From Treponema sp. (lineage in GTDB: Bacteria; Spirochaetota; Spirochaetia; Treponematales; Breznakiellaceae): a stretch of 49,858 nt of DNA. Both the position numbers and the translations under genes were made by a program. The stretch covers positions 1-49,858 of the forward strand of contig JAISAE010000043.1 in NCBI GenBank assembly GCA_031266875.1. Reading direction: 5' to 3'. Positions 23,852 to 33,104 of this stretch are shown here, piece by piece (within the stretch, counting starts at the first letter, position 1; every line of letters starts with the position of its first letter). The notes beneath the pieces were generated by a model. That model did not search any database and was not told where the DNA came from. It saw nothing but the letters and a program-made list of their open reading frames with translations.

Positions 23852-24132
23852 AAACCTATGCGGATACAGAGATCGCTTCAAAGTGCGCATATCTGATAGC
23901 CAGGATAAGAATGGGGCGGTAAATCCGCGAAGATTAGGAGCAAACATACCTGCGTGGCGCGGGGAATTATATCTGTGAACAGGGCGGCTCTGGCGCTTGG
24001 CACAACAGGGTGAAACACTGTGGAAGTCCGGTAGCAGCGACGCGGAACCTTGTAGAGCAGGCCGTGCGATAGGCCAAAGCTGCAAGCCTCTGCCTTTAGG
24101 TATAGAGTTACTGACGAGGCAATGGAGAAAAC

Positions 24133-25803
24133 ATGAACTATATTGGACTGGTGTTCCAGATTGGCGGGAGTCTTGGCCTCTTCTTATTTGGAATGAAAGT
24201 GATGAGCGATGGGATTCAGCAGACTGCTGGAGACCGGCTCCAGCGGACGCTGAACTTTATGACGGGTAACCGGTTCAGCGCTGTGCTTACCGGCTTCGTG
24301 GTTACCGGCATCATCCAGTCGTCCTCAGCGACAACGGTGATGGTCGTGTCCTTTGTAAACGTCGGGCTGCTGACACTTACTCAGGCTATCGGCGTCATCA
24401 TGGGCGCGAATATCGGCACTACGGTAACAGCATGGATCGTGTCGCTGGTCGGTTTCTCGTTGAGCCTGTCTACGCTCGCTCTGCCGGCGGTGGGAATCGG
24501 CTTTGTTCTGCGGGCGGTTAAGTGGAAATACCGGGGGCTGGGCGAAGTGATACTGGGCTTTGGCCTGCTCTTTTTGGGGCTTAACTTTCTTACCACCTCA
24601 ATGCCGGAGATTAGCGTGGAAAGCCTTGGATTCATCAGCGCTTTTTCCGACGGCGGTCCTGTTTCAATTCTGATTGGAACCAGCATTGGCCTGGTAATGA
24701 CCCTGATCGTACACTCATCAAGCGCCTCAACCGCCCTGATGCTCGTCATGGCGAATCAGGGACTTATCACGTTTGACATTGCCGTTACCATGATTCTGGG
24801 CGCGAACATTGGGACAACCATTGACGCGGCGCTGGCGGCGATTGGCACCAAAACTACGGCGCGGCGGGCTGCGCTGGTTCATGTGCTGTTTAACGTGATC
24901 GGCGTGATCTGGGCGCTTATTCTGCTTCACCCGCTCATCATTCTGGTAAACCTGATCAGTCCGGGCGACGCTCCTTCAATCACCACGCGGCTTGCCATGT
25001 TTCACACGATGTTTAACATGCTTAATACCCTGCTCTTCTTTCCCTTTGTCAAACCCTTTGCCACGCTTGTTTCATTCCTTATAAAGGACAAGGATACAGC
25101 GTTGGCGCCTACGACCTACAAGCTCGAATACAAATCCGGCTCCATTCAGGACACGCCGGAACTAAACATTGTGCGGGCTGAGAAGGAGATTCGTGATCTC
25201 GCTGCTCTGGCGTCTTCCATGTACGCGAAGGTGAGCGCCGCGCTTCACAGCCTGCCTGACACGCCTGAACGGATCGCCGCAGTAGATGCGCTGGTTGAAG
25301 AGATGCGCTCCAAAGAAGCCTACGCGGATGAGATGCGGGAAGAGCTTACCCGCTTCCTCATTGAGTGTACCCGTCAGCAGTTGAACCGGCGTTCCGAGTC
25401 GAGGATCTCCTACCTTTTGCGGATCATTGCCGACCTTGAGGACATGACCGACGATTGCTACAGCATGAGTCTTTTGCTTGAGCGGAGCGCGAAGAAAGAC
25501 CTTATCTTCAAGCGCAAGGAGATGGAGGCGCTTGCCCCGTACATGAGTCTTGTGGAAGAGGCCCTGCGCCTTGTGCAGACACATTTGGGCAGTCCCATGA
25601 CGGCGGAAGGGACAACGCAGGCTGAACAACTGGAGCAGAAGATTGATAGGTCGAGGGATCGCCTTCGTAAGCTGGGACGCAAACGTATTGAGGCTGGTGA
25701 AAACGTCAAAACGGAGCTTTTGTTTATCGACCTTGTGCGGCGCATTGAAAATCTTGGAGACTATTGTCACGGAATCGCAGAGGCGCTCACAAATATGCGA
25801 TAA
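24133..25803 (+). CDS. Na+/phosphate cotransporter of the NptA/PNaS family with PhoU-like domain
   Basis: 556 aa. The membrane part (1-320) has the two inverted Na/Pi-cotransporter repeats with hallmark QSSSA (62-66) and, in the second repeat, HSSSAST. The cytosolic C-terminus (about 340-556) is a PhoU-like helical bundle, e.g. LEDMTDDCYSMSLLLERSAKK. It imports phosphate with Na+, or exports it in some bacteria. The start is ATG 24133 with GGAG upstream. A monocistronic gene with an unusually long upstream region; the tRNA-Thr promoter begins 17 bp after its stop. Confidence 0.92.
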   Translation: MNYIGLVFQIGGSLGLFLFGMKVMSDGIQQTAGDRLQRTLNFMTGNRFSAVLTGFVVTGIIQSSSATTVMVVSFVNVGLLTLTQAIGVIMGANIGTTVTAWIVSLVGFSLSLSTLALPAVGIGFVLRAVKWKYRGLGEVILGFGLLFLGLNFLTTSMPEISVESLGFISAFSDGGPVSILIGTSIGLVMTLIVHSSSASTALMLVMANQGLITFDIAVTMILGANIGTTIDAALAAIGTKTTARRAALVHVLFNVIGVIWALILLHPLIILVNLISPGDAPSITTRLAMFHTMFNMLNTLLFFPFVKPFATLVSFLIKDKDTALAPTTYKLEYKSGSIQDTPELNIVRAEKEIRDLAALASSMYAKVSAALHSLPDTPERIAAVDALVEEMRSKEAYADEMREELTRFLIECTRQQLNRRSESRISYLLRIIADLEDMTDDCYSMSLLLERSAKKDLIFKRKEMEALAPYMSLVEEALRLVQTHLGSPMTAEGTTQAEQLEQKIDRSRDRLRKLGRKRIEAGENVKTELLFIDLVRRIENLGDYCHGIAEALTNMR

Positions 25804-25819
25804 AACTGACGCAAAGTGC

Positions 25820-25848
25820 TTGACATAAATGTGCGGACTTGATACTTT
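25820..25848 (+). promoter_or_regulatory. promoter of the tRNA-Thr/rpmG/secE cluster
   Basis: Perfect -35 TTGACA (25820-25825), 17-bp spacer, -10 TACTTT (25843-25848). The predicted start is near 25855, 18 nt before tRNA-Thr. No further good promoter is seen before secE, so this probably drives the whole block. Confidence 0.7.
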
Positions 25849-25872
25849 GTTTGAAACTGTAGATGAGCAAAT

Positions 25873-25945
25873 GCCCTTGTAGCTCAGTCGGTAGAGCATA
25901 TCCATGGTAAGGATAAGGTCAACGGTTCGATTCCGTTCGAGGGCT
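25873..25945 (+). tRNA. tRNA-Thr (anticodon GGT)
   Basis: Acceptor GCCCTTG pairs with CGAGGGC (one G-T pair), D-arm GCTC..GAGC, anticodon stem TATCC/GGATA with loop ATGGTAA (anticodon GGT), T-arm AACGG-TTCGATT-CCGTT, discriminator T. CCA is not encoded. First gene of the cluster, 37 bp before rpmG. Confidence 0.96.
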
Positions 25946-25982
25946 TTACAAGATGGTGAAAACGTCGTTATGAGGAGGAAAT

Positions 25983-26156
25983 ATGGCGTCAAAGAAGACA
26001 GCGGTGGAATTGGTTGCGCTCCAGTGTACTGAGTGTAAGCGGAGGAACTATACCACGGAAAAGAACCGGCGGAACACGCAGGAAAAACTTGAGTTCAAGA
26101 AATATTGTCCGTTTGACCGGAAGCATACGGTTCATAAAGAGACAAAAGTAAAGTAA
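25983..26156 (+). CDS. rpmG: 50S ribosomal protein L33
   Basis: 57 aa, normal for bL33. It begins [20 protein letters not shown] and ends [11 protein letters not shown]. The first zinc pair is CTEC; the second, usually CxxC, is CPFD here, so the zinc site is incomplete. It is too short for many gene finders but sits at the expected place between tRNA-Thr and tRNA-Trp, with GAGGAGG-like Shine-Dalgarno sequence before the ATG. Confidence 0.95.
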   Translation: MASKKTAVELVALQCTECKRRNYTTEKNRRNTQEKLEFKKYCPFDRKHTVHKETKVK

Positions 26157-26220
26157 CAATGTGCAACCTGATTCAATAGGTGTGGGTTGTCATGCAATGC
26201 TCCTTGTATTTAAAAAATTT

Positions 26221-26293
26221 AGGCCAGTAGCTCTAATGGTAGAGCGTCGGTCTCCAAAACCGAGTGTTGTGGGTTCGAGTCCTACCTGGCCTG
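26221..26293 (+). tRNA. tRNA-Trp (anticodon CCA)
   Basis: Acceptor AGGCCAG pairs with CTGGCCT, anticodon stem TCGGT/ACCGA with loop CTCCAAA (anticodon CCA), T-arm GTGGG-TTCGAGT-CCTAC, discriminator G. The terminal CCA is not encoded. It lies between rpmG and secE, the common bacterial order. Confidence 0.96.
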
Positions 26294-26329
26294 TAGTTAG
26301 GGTTGTTAAAGACGTTTAGAGGGAAGTTG

Positions 26330-26509
26330 ATGAACAAAATAGTTCAATTTGTAAAAGAGTCTTATGCGGAGTTACGCAAGGTAGTATGGCCAAACCGTGA
26401 GGATGTTATCAGTTCGGTAAAAGTTGTGATTGTTTCTACCATTATAATTGCTGCTGCTTTGGGGCTGGTAGATGTACTCCTGCTCTTCGGCGTGCAGGCG
26501 ATCTTTTAA
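26330..26509 (+). CDS. secE: preprotein translocase subunit SecE
   Basis: 59 aa, the short single-span form of SecE. The conserved amphipathic helix and hinge KESYAELRKVVWPNREDVISS precede one membrane segment (VVIVSTIIIAAALGLVDVLLLF). It clamps SecY in the translocon. I chose ATG 26330, with GAGGGA upstream, over the longer frame at 26303. It is followed 8 nt later by nusG, as in nearly all bacteria. Confidence 0.96.
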   Translation: MNKIVQFVKESYAELRKVVWPNREDVISSVKVVIVSTIIIAAALGLVDVLLLFGVQAIF

Positions 26510-26517
26510 GGTATAGT

Positions 26518-27075
26518 ATGGCCGCTGGCTGGTATATTCTTCACACCTACTCAGGATATGAGAACAAGATCGAAAAAACGATACGCATGATGATTGAAAA
26601 TCAGGAGCTTGACCATGAGGTAGTACGGGATATCAAGGTTCCATCCGAGGATGTGATTGAAGTCAAGGATGGCAAGAAACGTACCATGACAAAGAAGTTC
26701 CTTCCTGGATATATTCTGGTATCAATGGAGTTGCCAGATCTTACTTGGAAAGTACCTATCTCAAAGATTAAGCGGATTGAGGGTGTTACTGGTTTTCTGG
26801 GCGCTACGGCTGATAAGAAGCCTCGTCCTATAACTGCTAATGAGGCGCGGTCTATTTTGCAAAAGTCCGGCGAGATTAAGGGCGAGCGTCCGGTACGGGC
26901 GCGGCAAACGTTCAGCGCAGGCGAGCAGGTTAAGATTATCGAGGGGCCGTTTGAGTCATTCTCCGGCGTTATTGAGGAAGTAAATCAGGAGCGGAACAAG
27001 CTCAAGGTGATGGTTGGTATCTTTGGCCGTAACACGCCAGTTGAAGTCGATCTCTTACAAGTTGAAAAGTTATAA
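26518..27075 (+). CDS. nusG: transcription termination/antitermination factor NusG
   Basis: 185 aa. The NGN domain starts WYILHTYSGYENKIEKTI and includes KKFLPGYILVSME; the C-terminal KOW domain is EQVKIIEGPFESFSGVIEEV. NusG binds RNA polymerase and couples it to ribosomes or Rho. The start ATG 26518 has GGT-weak Shine-Dalgarno support and is probably coupled to secE. Confidence 0.97.
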   Translation: MAAGWYILHTYSGYENKIEKTIRMMIENQELDHEVVRDIKVPSEDVIEVKDGKKRTMTKKFLPGYILVSMELPDLTWKVPISKIKRIEGVTGFLGATADKKPRPITANEARSILQKSGEIKGERPVRARQTFSAGEQVKIIEGPFESFSGVIEEVNQERNKLKVMVGIFGRNTPVEVDLLQVEKL

Positions 27076-27100
27076 AAAGTATAACAAGTCCCTGATGGGA

Positions 27101-27118
27101 GTTTCCAGTTTCGGAAAC
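27101..27118 (+). promoter_or_regulatory. hairpin in the L11-L1 leader
   Basis: GTTTCC-AGTTTC-GGAAAC forms a perfect 6-bp stem 42 nt before rplK, within CCTGATGGGAG...TTATCCCGG, which can extend it through an internal loop. In other bacteria L1 represses this operon by binding a leader site that mimics its 23S rRNA target. This hairpin is the natural candidate; the assignment is inference. Confidence 0.4.
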
Positions 27119-27159
27119 GTTATCCCGGTAACACTGGGTATACCACAAAAGGAGTATAT

Positions 27160-27591
27160 ATGGCTAAGAAAAAAATTGCGACCATAGTCAAGTTGCAATG
27201 TCCGGCTGGTAAGGCGACCCCGGCCCCGCCTGTAGGACCTGCGTTAGGGCCTCATGGGGTGAGTGCGCCGCAGTTTGTTCAGCAGTTCAATGACCGAACC
27301 AAGGGTATGGAAGTAGGGCTTGTGATACCGGTGGTTATCACTGTGTACATGGACAAATCATTCACCTTTATTCTCAAAACCCCGCCCGCTGCAGTACTTA
27401 TCAAGAAGGCGATTGGGCTTGAGAAAGGGTCAAGTGAGTCACACAAGACTAAGGTGGGAAAGCTTCCCAAGACTAAACTCGAGGAGATTGCCAAGCTGAA
27501 GCTGGTTGACCTTTCCGCGAATGATGTTGAAGGGGCCATGAAGATTATCGCGGGAACAGCTCGTTCTATGGGTGTTGAGGTGGAACAATGA
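27160..27591 (+). CDS. rplK: 50S ribosomal protein L11
   Basis: 143 aa, the usual size. Signature: [20 protein letters not shown] at the N-terminus and [12 protein letters not shown] at the C-terminus. It forms the GTPase-associated centre with 23S rRNA helix 43/44 and L10. AAAGGAG lies before the ATG. Its stop overlaps the rplA start (ATGA). Confidence 0.98.
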   Translation: MAKKKIATIVKLQCPAGKATPAPPVGPALGPHGVSAPQFVQQFNDRTKGMEVGLVIPVVITVYMDKSFTFILKTPPAAVLIKKAIGLEKGSSESHKTKVGKLPKTKLEEIAKLKLVDLSANDVEGAMKIIAGTARSMGVEVEQ

Positions 27592-28268
27592 GGCACGGAA
27601 AGAAGTATCGTGAAAGCCTGAAAAAATACGACAGCGCTACTGTGTATGAGTTAAAAGAGGCGACAGCATTGGTTAAGACGCTTGCCACAGCTAAGTTTGA
27701 CGAGACGGTAGAGCTGGCGGTGAAACTGAACTTGAAGAAGAGCCAGTCGGTGCGTGATACTGTAGTTCTGCCGCACCAGTTTAAGGGTGAAAAACGGGTG
27801 CTGGTCTTCTGCAAGCCTGAGAAGGAAAAGGACGCGCAGGATGCTGGTGCGACCTTTGTGGGTGCTGATGACCTGATCGGCAAGATAAAGGGTGGCTGGC
27901 TTGATTTCGACATCGCAGTGGCAACGCCGGATATGATGAAGGATGTCGGTAAGCTTGGTATGATACTGGGACGGCGCGGGCTTATGCCTAACCCCAAGAC
28001 CGGAACAGTTACGTTTGACCTCAAAACCGCCCTGGCTGAACTCAAGAAAGGGCGTACGGAATTCCGTGCTGATAAAACTGGTGTGGTACACCTCGCGGTG
28101 GGGAAGATTTCGATGGATAGCGAAAAGGTCATGGAAAACGTCAGAGCCGCTGTTACCGAGATTAAGCGCAAACGGCCTGTTGACGCGAAAGGTGAGTTCA
28201 TTCAGACCATTTCGGTGGCTTCCACTATGGGACCCGGTGTGTGGGTTTCGATCAAGGATGAGGAGTAA
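27588..28268 (+). CDS. rplA: 50S ribosomal protein L1
   Basis: 226 aa. Signature: [12 protein letters not shown] at the start and [16 protein letters not shown] in the middle. It forms the mobile L1 stalk at the E site and is the likely autoregulator of rplK-rplA. Translation is coupled to rplK through ATGA at 27588-27591. Confidence 0.98.
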   Translation: MRHGKKYRESLKKYDSATVYELKEATALVKTLATAKFDETVELAVKLNLKKSQSVRDTVVLPHQFKGEKRVLVFCKPEKEKDAQDAGATFVGADDLIGKIKGGWLDFDIAVATPDMMKDVGKLGMILGRRGLMPNPKTGTVTFDLKTALAELKKGRTEFRADKTGVVHLAVGKISMDSEKVMENVRAAVTEIKRKRPVDAKGEFIQTISVASTMGPGVWVSIKDEE

Positions 28269-28271
28269 ATC

Positions 28272-28850
28272 GTGGCGATTATCGCAAAGAAGATACAGAA
28301 CGCGAAAACCGTGTCCATTAACGCGCTGAAAGAAGAGTTTGGTGTTTCCAAAGATTTTATCTTTACCGATTACCGGGGACTTACGGTTGAGCAGATTACT
28401 AATCTGCGTAAGCAGATTAGGGGTAAGGACGCGCACTTCAAGGTGGTGAAGAATAACTTTGCGCGGATCGCATTTGAGCAACTATCCACGCCGGATGTGG
28501 CGTCATATCTTGCTGGTCCGACCGCCATAGCTATCGCGTCAAAGGACGCCAATGAGGTTGCCAAGTCCCTGTTTACCTTCGCCAAAGAAATCCCAGCGCT
28601 CAAGGTGAAGGGTGCGCTTATTGGCGATTCGATATACGACGCGGCCCAGACTGAGGCTTTTTCCAAACTACCCGGCAGGCTGGAACTGATTTCCATGTTG
28701 CTCTCGGTGATGAACGGGCCGACACGAAATCTCGTTGACGCACTCAACGATATCAATGCCCGTCTGGTGAGAACCATCAAGGCTATTGGGGACAAGAAAT
28801 CCGAAGGTAGTAGCGCGGAGGCGGTGGCTGAAGCCACACCAGAGGCATAA
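28272..28850 (+). CDS. rplJ: 50S ribosomal protein L10
   Basis: 192 aa with a GTG start preceded by GAGGAG. The N-terminal domain FTDYRGLTVEQITNLRKQIR binds 23S rRNA; the C-terminal helix anchors L7/L12 dimers. The distance from rplA is only 3 nt, so there is no room for the long L10 leader used for autoregulation in E. coli and Bacillus. Control may instead act from the L11 leader. Confidence 0.97.
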   Translation: MAIIAKKIQNAKTVSINALKEEFGVSKDFIFTDYRGLTVEQITNLRKQIRGKDAHFKVVKNNFARIAFEQLSTPDVASYLAGPTAIAIASKDANEVAKSLFTFAKEIPALKVKGALIGDSIYDAAQTEAFSKLPGRLELISMLLSVMNGPTRNLVDALNDINARLVRTIKAIGDKKSEGSSAEAVAEATPEA

Positions 28851-28957
28851 CTCGTGAAACAAGACCGTCAGGCTTCAGCGGCAAGCCGCCGCGCCATTCC
28901 TGTCGGTTTTAAGAAAGTGTCTGTAGGGATGCTTAATCAATACAAGGAGAAGATAAT

Positions 28958-29344
28958 ATGGCATTGAGTAATGAAGAGATTATTGAGGCGCTGAAAACCA
29001 AGACTGCTCTGGAGATTTCCGAGCTGGTTAAGGCGCTGGAGGAAGCTTTTGGTGTTTCCGCTGCGGCTCCGGTAGCTGTAGCGGCTGGTCCTGCCGCAGG
29101 TGGTGCGCCCGCTGAGGCAGTCGAGGAGAAGACGGAGTTCAATGTTATTCTCAAGGCGTTTGATGATTCCAAGAAGATCGCGGTTATCAAAGAGGTTAGG
29201 GCTGTTACTGGTCTTGGTCTTAAAGAAGCCAAAGAGCTAGTCGAAGGAGCGCCTAAGCCTATCAAGGAAAATATCTCCAAGGCCGATGCTACAAAGATCA
29301 AAGACTCAGTCACTGCCGCCGGCGGTACGGTTGAAATCCAGTAG
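28958..29344 (+). CDS. rplL: 50S ribosomal protein L7/L12
   Basis: 128 aa. N-terminal dimerisation domain, the Ala-rich hinge ([20 protein letters not shown]) and the conserved C-terminal domain with [20 protein letters not shown]. It recruits translation factors. It is separated from rplJ by 107 nt and has AAGGAG before the ATG. A terminator-like element follows, which would make it more abundant than rpoB. Confidence 0.98.
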   Translation: MALSNEEIIEALKTKTALEISELVKALEEAFGVSAAAPVAVAAGPAAGGAPAEAVEEKTEFNVILKAFDDSKKIAVIKEVRAVTGLGLKEAKELVEGAPKPIKENISKADATKIKDSVTAAGGTVEIQ

Positions 29345-29381
29345 GGCCATCAAACCAACAGCTTAGTTTCTCAGGTTATAT

Positions 29382-29438
29382 CATTGGAGCCTTATAGCTC
29401 CAATGATTAGAGCTTCGGCCTTGTGCCGGGGCTTTTTT
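29382..29438 (+). terminator. rplL-rpoB attenuator: hairpin plus rho-independent terminator
   Basis: First hairpin CATTGGAGC-CTTATA-GCTCCAATG (29382-29405, 9-bp stem). Second stem AGCTTCGGC-CTTGT-GCCGGGGCT (29411-29433, 9 pairs including two G-T), followed by a run of Ts to 29438. rpoB starts 21 nt later without a new promoter being obvious, so partial read-through is expected, as at the well-known rplL-rpoB attenuator of E. coli. Confidence 0.8.
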
Positions 29439-29459
29439 ATATGTTGACAAGGAGGATGA

Positions 29460-32400
29460 ATGGTAGCGGAAAATGCGATTTCGAAACGGGTGTATATCGG
29501 GAAGAATATTCATGATGTGATGGATTTGCCGAATCTGATTGATATTCAGCTTTGTTCTTATGAACGCTTTCTTCAGCGGGAACGGCTTCGGAACCATAAA
29601 CCCCTCGAAGTGCAGGGCCTTGAGGAAGTGTTCAGAACAACCTTTCCTATTGAAAGCCCCAACGGGGATATGGTTTTGGAGTATGAGTACTACACGTTTG
29701 ACGAGGACAACATCAAGTTCTCCGAGTTGGACTGTAAGCAAAAGGGCATCACCTACGCGGTTTCACTCAAAGCGCGGGTGAATCTCATCTTCCAGCAGAC
29801 CGGTGAAATCAGACAGAAGGATATCTACATGGGAGATATCCCCATTATGAGCGAGCGAGGTACTTTTATCATCAACGGCGCGGAACGGGTCGTGGTTTCC
29901 CAGATTCACCGGTCGCCGGGCGTCATTTTCAGTCATGAGAAAGGTGTGTTTTCCTCACGCATCATCCCGTATCGTGGTTCATGGCTGGAATTTGAGATTG
30001 ACCAGAAAAAGGAACTCATTTACGCCAAGATTGACCGGAAGAAACGGATTCTCGGCACGATCTTTCTTCGTGCTTTAGGGTACGAGAGCCGCGAGGATAT
30101 CATTCACTCGTTTTATATGACCGAAAACCTTGAGGTTATTGATGATCGGGAAACACGGGAAAAGTTTTCGGGCCGTGTGCTTTCAAAAGCCGTATGGGTC
30201 ACCGAGGCTGAGGGTGGCGGCCAGAAGAAGCTCTATCGCGCAGGTGAAAAACTGCACCCGCATAATGTTGATGAGCTTTTGCAGAACGGAGTTACACAGG
30301 TTGAGGTTATCGACTTTAAGTCTCCGGACTCCCTTGATTCCGAGATGCTTTTAAACTGCTTCGAACGGGAAGAGATCAAGTTTGTGAACGACGACCCGAA
30401 CCATGGGGATGAGCCTTCACATGAAGATGCGATTTCCGCCGTGTATTCAGTGTTGTTGCCCGGCGAATCCATCACAGTGGAGGCTGCCGAGAAAGACCTA
30501 TTAAGCATGTTCTTCGCGTCGCGGCGCTACGACCTCGGTAAGGTCGGACGCTACAAGCTCAACAAGAAGTTTAACTTTACTCCGCCTCTTGAGGACTTCA
30601 CGCTCACTAAACAGGACATCATCGAAACCATGAAGTTCCTGATAAAGGTGTTTATTGGGGATCGCAACATTGACGATATTGACCATCTGGGCAACCGGCG
30701 TGTGCGTTCAGTAGGCGAACTCATGGCCAATACCATGAAAACCGCGTTCAGCCGCATGGAACGGATCGCCAAAGAGCGTATGAGTCTCAAAGAAACTGAT
30801 ACTATTAAGCCGCAGGACCTCATCTCGATTAAACCGGTAGTGGCGGCCATAAAAGAATTTTTTGGTTCAAGCCAGCTTTCCCAGTTCATGGATCAGGTTA
30901 ACCCGCTGGCGGAACTTACCCATAAGCGCCGACTTAACGCACTCGGCCCGGGCGGTCTGTCCCGTGACCGTGCCGGTTTTGAGGTGCGCGACGTGCATTA
31001 CACCCACTACGGACGTATGTGCCCCATTGAAACACCGGAAGGACCAAACATCGGGCTTATCGTGTCGCTCGCCAACTATACGCGAGTAAACGAGTATGGC
31101 TTTTTAGAAACGCCTTACCGTAAAGTGCTTGACGGCGTTGCCTCGCAGGAGATTGAGTACCTTTCAGCCATGGACGAGGATCGCTACTACATCGCCCAAG
31201 CCTCGGCGAAGCTGAACGCCGATGGTTCATTTGCCGATGGGCTTGACGGCCAGGTTTCCTGTAGGCGTGAAGGTGATTATACCACCCGTAGTCCACGGGA
31301 TATTCAGTACATGGACGTATCCCCCAAGCAGATCATCTCAGTATCCGCCTCGCTTATTCCCTTCCTTGAACACGACGATGCCAACCGTGCGCTTATGGGT
31401 TCCAACATGCAAAGGCAGGCGGTTCCGCTTGTGTTTCCGGAGGCGCCCCGTGTGGGAACTGGTATGGAAGGCAAGTGCGCCTACGATTCAGGTGTACTGG
31501 CAAAGGCGCGACGCGACGGTACAGTTGTCTATGTTACCGCTTTCGAAGTAGTGATCCAAAGCGATGAAGGTGATGCCCACAGAATCGCTGAGACCAATGA
31601 GGAGGGACTTGATGTATACCGTCTCGTGAAGTACCAGCGAACCAATCAGGATACCTGCTATAACCAGCGCCCCATAGTGCAGATAGGTGAGCGGGTTGTC
31701 GCAGGTCAGGTAATAGCCGACGGGCCGGCCACGTGCCATGGCGAACTCGCCCTAGGGCGGAATGTTCTCGTGGGTTTCATGCCGTGGAACGGATATAACT
31801 ATGAGGACTCGATCCTCATTTCCCAGCGGGTGGTGAAGAATGATATGTTTACCTCAATTCACATTAAAGAATTCATCATGGAAGTGAGGGAAACCAAGCT
31901 GGGTCCGGAAAAGATAACCCGTGACATTCCCAACACGTCTGAAAAGAGTCTTGATAACCTTGATAGTGAGGGCATCATCAGGGTTGGCGCGAAGGTTCGT
32001 GCCGGTGATATCCTTGTGGGCAAGGTTACGCCCAAGAGCGAAACCGAAACCACGCCGGAATTCAAACTGCTGAATTCGATATTCGGCGAAAAGGCTAAGG
32101 AAGTACGGGATTCATCCCTGCGTGTGCCTCACGGCATTGACGGCACGATCATTGATATACAGAGGCTCAAACGGAGCCTGGGCGATGATCTGAATCCGGG
32201 TGTTGATGAACGGGTGAAGGTGCTCATCGCCACTAAGCGCAAACTGCGCGAGGGCGACAAAATGGCGGGTCGCCACGGGAACAAGGGCGTTGTAGCGCGG
32301 ATTCTGCCAGAAGAGGACATGCCTTATATGGAAGACGGTACGCCTCTCGACCTGTGTCTGACACCGCTTGGCGTTCCTTCGCGCATGAACATCGGCCAGC

Positions 32401-32999
32401 TCCTTGAAACCGAGCTTGGCTGGGCTGCCTCCACGCTGGATCAGTGGTTCTCCACGCTGGTGTTCCAATCCCCCTCGACCGAGCAAATTGAGGAGAAACT
32501 CAAAGAAGCTGGCCTGCCAGTAACGAGCAAGACTATGCTGCGTGATGGACGTACTGGCGAAAAGTTCGTAAACCCTATCTTCTGTGGCGTAATCTACTTC
32601 CTCAAGCTGCACCACCTGGTTGACGACAAGATGCACGCCCGCTCCACTGGCCCTTACTCCCTCGTAACCCAGCAACCACTGGGCGGCAAGGCGCAGTTCG
32701 GTGGCCAGCGGCTTGGCGAGATGGAAGTCTGGGCATTGGAAGCCTATGGCGCGGCCAATACCTTGCAGGAACTGCTGACCATCAAGAGTGATGACATGAC
32801 CGGACGTTCTAAGATATACGAGGCCATTGTGAAGGGCGAGCCTTCCACCACCGCCGGTATACCAGAGTCCTTCAATGTGCTGGTACAGGAACTGCGTGGC
32901 CTCGCGCTTGACCTCACGATTTACGACAGAAATAGCAAGCAGATCGCGCTTACCGAGCGGGACGACGAGCTTATCGTCAAGGCTGGTTCTAATTTCTAA
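29460..32999 (+). CDS. rpoB: RNA polymerase beta subunit
   Basis: 1179 aa, the size typical of treponemes and shorter than E. coli (1342). The rifampicin pocket is at about residues 475-505: [20 protein letters not shown] then [15 protein letters not shown]. His488 corresponds to E. coli His526 and Asn493 to Ser531; Asn at this place is the known cause of natural rifampicin resistance in spirochaetes. Other signatures: [12 protein letters not shown] and the C-terminal [17 protein letters not shown] clamp region. The Shine-Dalgarno AAGGAGG is only 4 nt from ATG 29460. Confidence 0.98.
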   Translation: MVAENAISKRVYIGKNIHDVMDLPNLIDIQLCSYERFLQRERLRNHKPLEVQGLEEVFRTTFPIESPNGDMVLEYEYYTFDEDNIKFSELDCKQKGITYAVSLKARVNLIFQQTGEIRQKDIYMGDIPIMSERGTFIINGAERVVVSQIHRSPGVIFSHEKGVFSSRIIPYRGSWLEFEIDQKKELIYAKIDRKKRILGTIFLRALGYESREDIIHSFYMTENLEVIDDRETREKFSGRVLSKAVWVTEAEGGGQKKLYRAGEKLHPHNVDELLQNGVTQVEVIDFKSPDSLDSEMLLNCFEREEIKFVNDDPNHGDEPSHEDAISAVYSVLLPGESITVEAAEKDLLSMFFASRRYDLGKVGRYKLNKKFNFTPPLEDFTLTKQDIIETMKFLIKVFIGDRNIDDIDHLGNRRVRSVGELMANTMKTAFSRMERIAKERMSLKETDTIKPQDLISIKPVVAAIKEFFGSSQLSQFMDQVNPLAELTHKRRLNALGPGGLSRDRAGFEVRDVHYTHYGRMCPIETPEGPNIGLIVSLANYTRVNEYGFLETPYRKVLDGVASQEIEYLSAMDEDRYYIAQASAKLNADGSFADGLDGQVSCRREGDYTTRSPRDIQYMDVSPKQIISVSASLIPFLEHDDANRALMGSNMQRQAVPLVFPEAPRVGTGMEGKCAYDSGVLAKARRDGTVVYVTAFEVVIQSDEGDAHRIAETNEEGLDVYRLVKYQRTNQDTCYNQRPIVQIGERVVAGQVIADGPATCHGELALGRNVLVGFMPWNGYNYEDSILISQRVVKNDMFTSIHIKEFIMEVRETKLGPEKITRDIPNTSEKSLDNLDSEGIIRVGAKVRAGDILVGKVTPKSETETTPEFKLLNSIFGEKAKEVRDSSLRVPHGIDGTIIDIQRLKRSLGDDLNPGVDERVKVLIATKRKLREGDKMAGRHGNKGVVARILPEEDMPYMEDGTPLDLCLTPLGVPSRMNIGQLLETELGWAASTLDQWFSTLVFQSPSTEQIEEKLKEAGLPVTSKTMLRDGRTGEKFVNPIFCGVIYFLKLHHLVDDKMHARSTGPYSLVTQQPLGGKAQFGGQRLGEMEVWALEAYGAANTLQELLTIKSDDMTGRSKIYEAIVKGEPSTTAGIPESFNVLVQELRGLALDLTIYDRNSKQIALTERDDELIVKAGSNF

Positions 33000-33008
33000 A
33001 TCTTTTCA

Positions 33009-33078
33009 TGTCCACGAATACACGAATCTACACCAGGCTTTGAATAGATATTGTTTTTATTCGTGTAATTCGTGGACA
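33009..33078. repeat. imperfect 19/20-bp palindromic element between rpoB and rpoC
   Basis: TGTCCACGAATACACGAAT (33009-33027) and ATTCGTGTAATTCGTGGACA (33059-33078) are complementary except for one bulged T, with 31 bp between. The element fills most of the 105-bp rpoB-rpoC gap and would form a long hairpin in the operon mRNA. Related copies are at 37448-37506 and, degenerate, at 1024-1065. Confidence 0.85.
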
Positions 33079-33104
33079 ATTCCGAATGTTGAGGAGTAAA
33101 TAAA

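Larger units (their letters stand above)
23541..24132. other. long gene-free region with structured elements
   Basis: No gene is convincing here. The left part (23541-23760) contains a pair of 18-bp direct repeats. A perfect stem-loop is at 23802-23824 and overlaps a possible promoter. The right part (about 23858-24132) would be a leader of about 275 nt for the transporter gene; it is rich in short self-complementary stretches but matches no riboswitch or RNA family I know. Confidence 0.6.

Noticed and set aside
24001-24070. RNase P or SRP RNA core suggested by a GGAAGTCCGG-like stretch
   Set aside because: The surrounding conserved blocks of either RNA are missing; kept only as an unexplained leader.
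25162-25992. 276-aa minus-strand open frame across the end of the phosphate transporter and tRNA-Thr
   Set aside because: It is antisense to a clear coding gene and covers a tRNA; no start signals.
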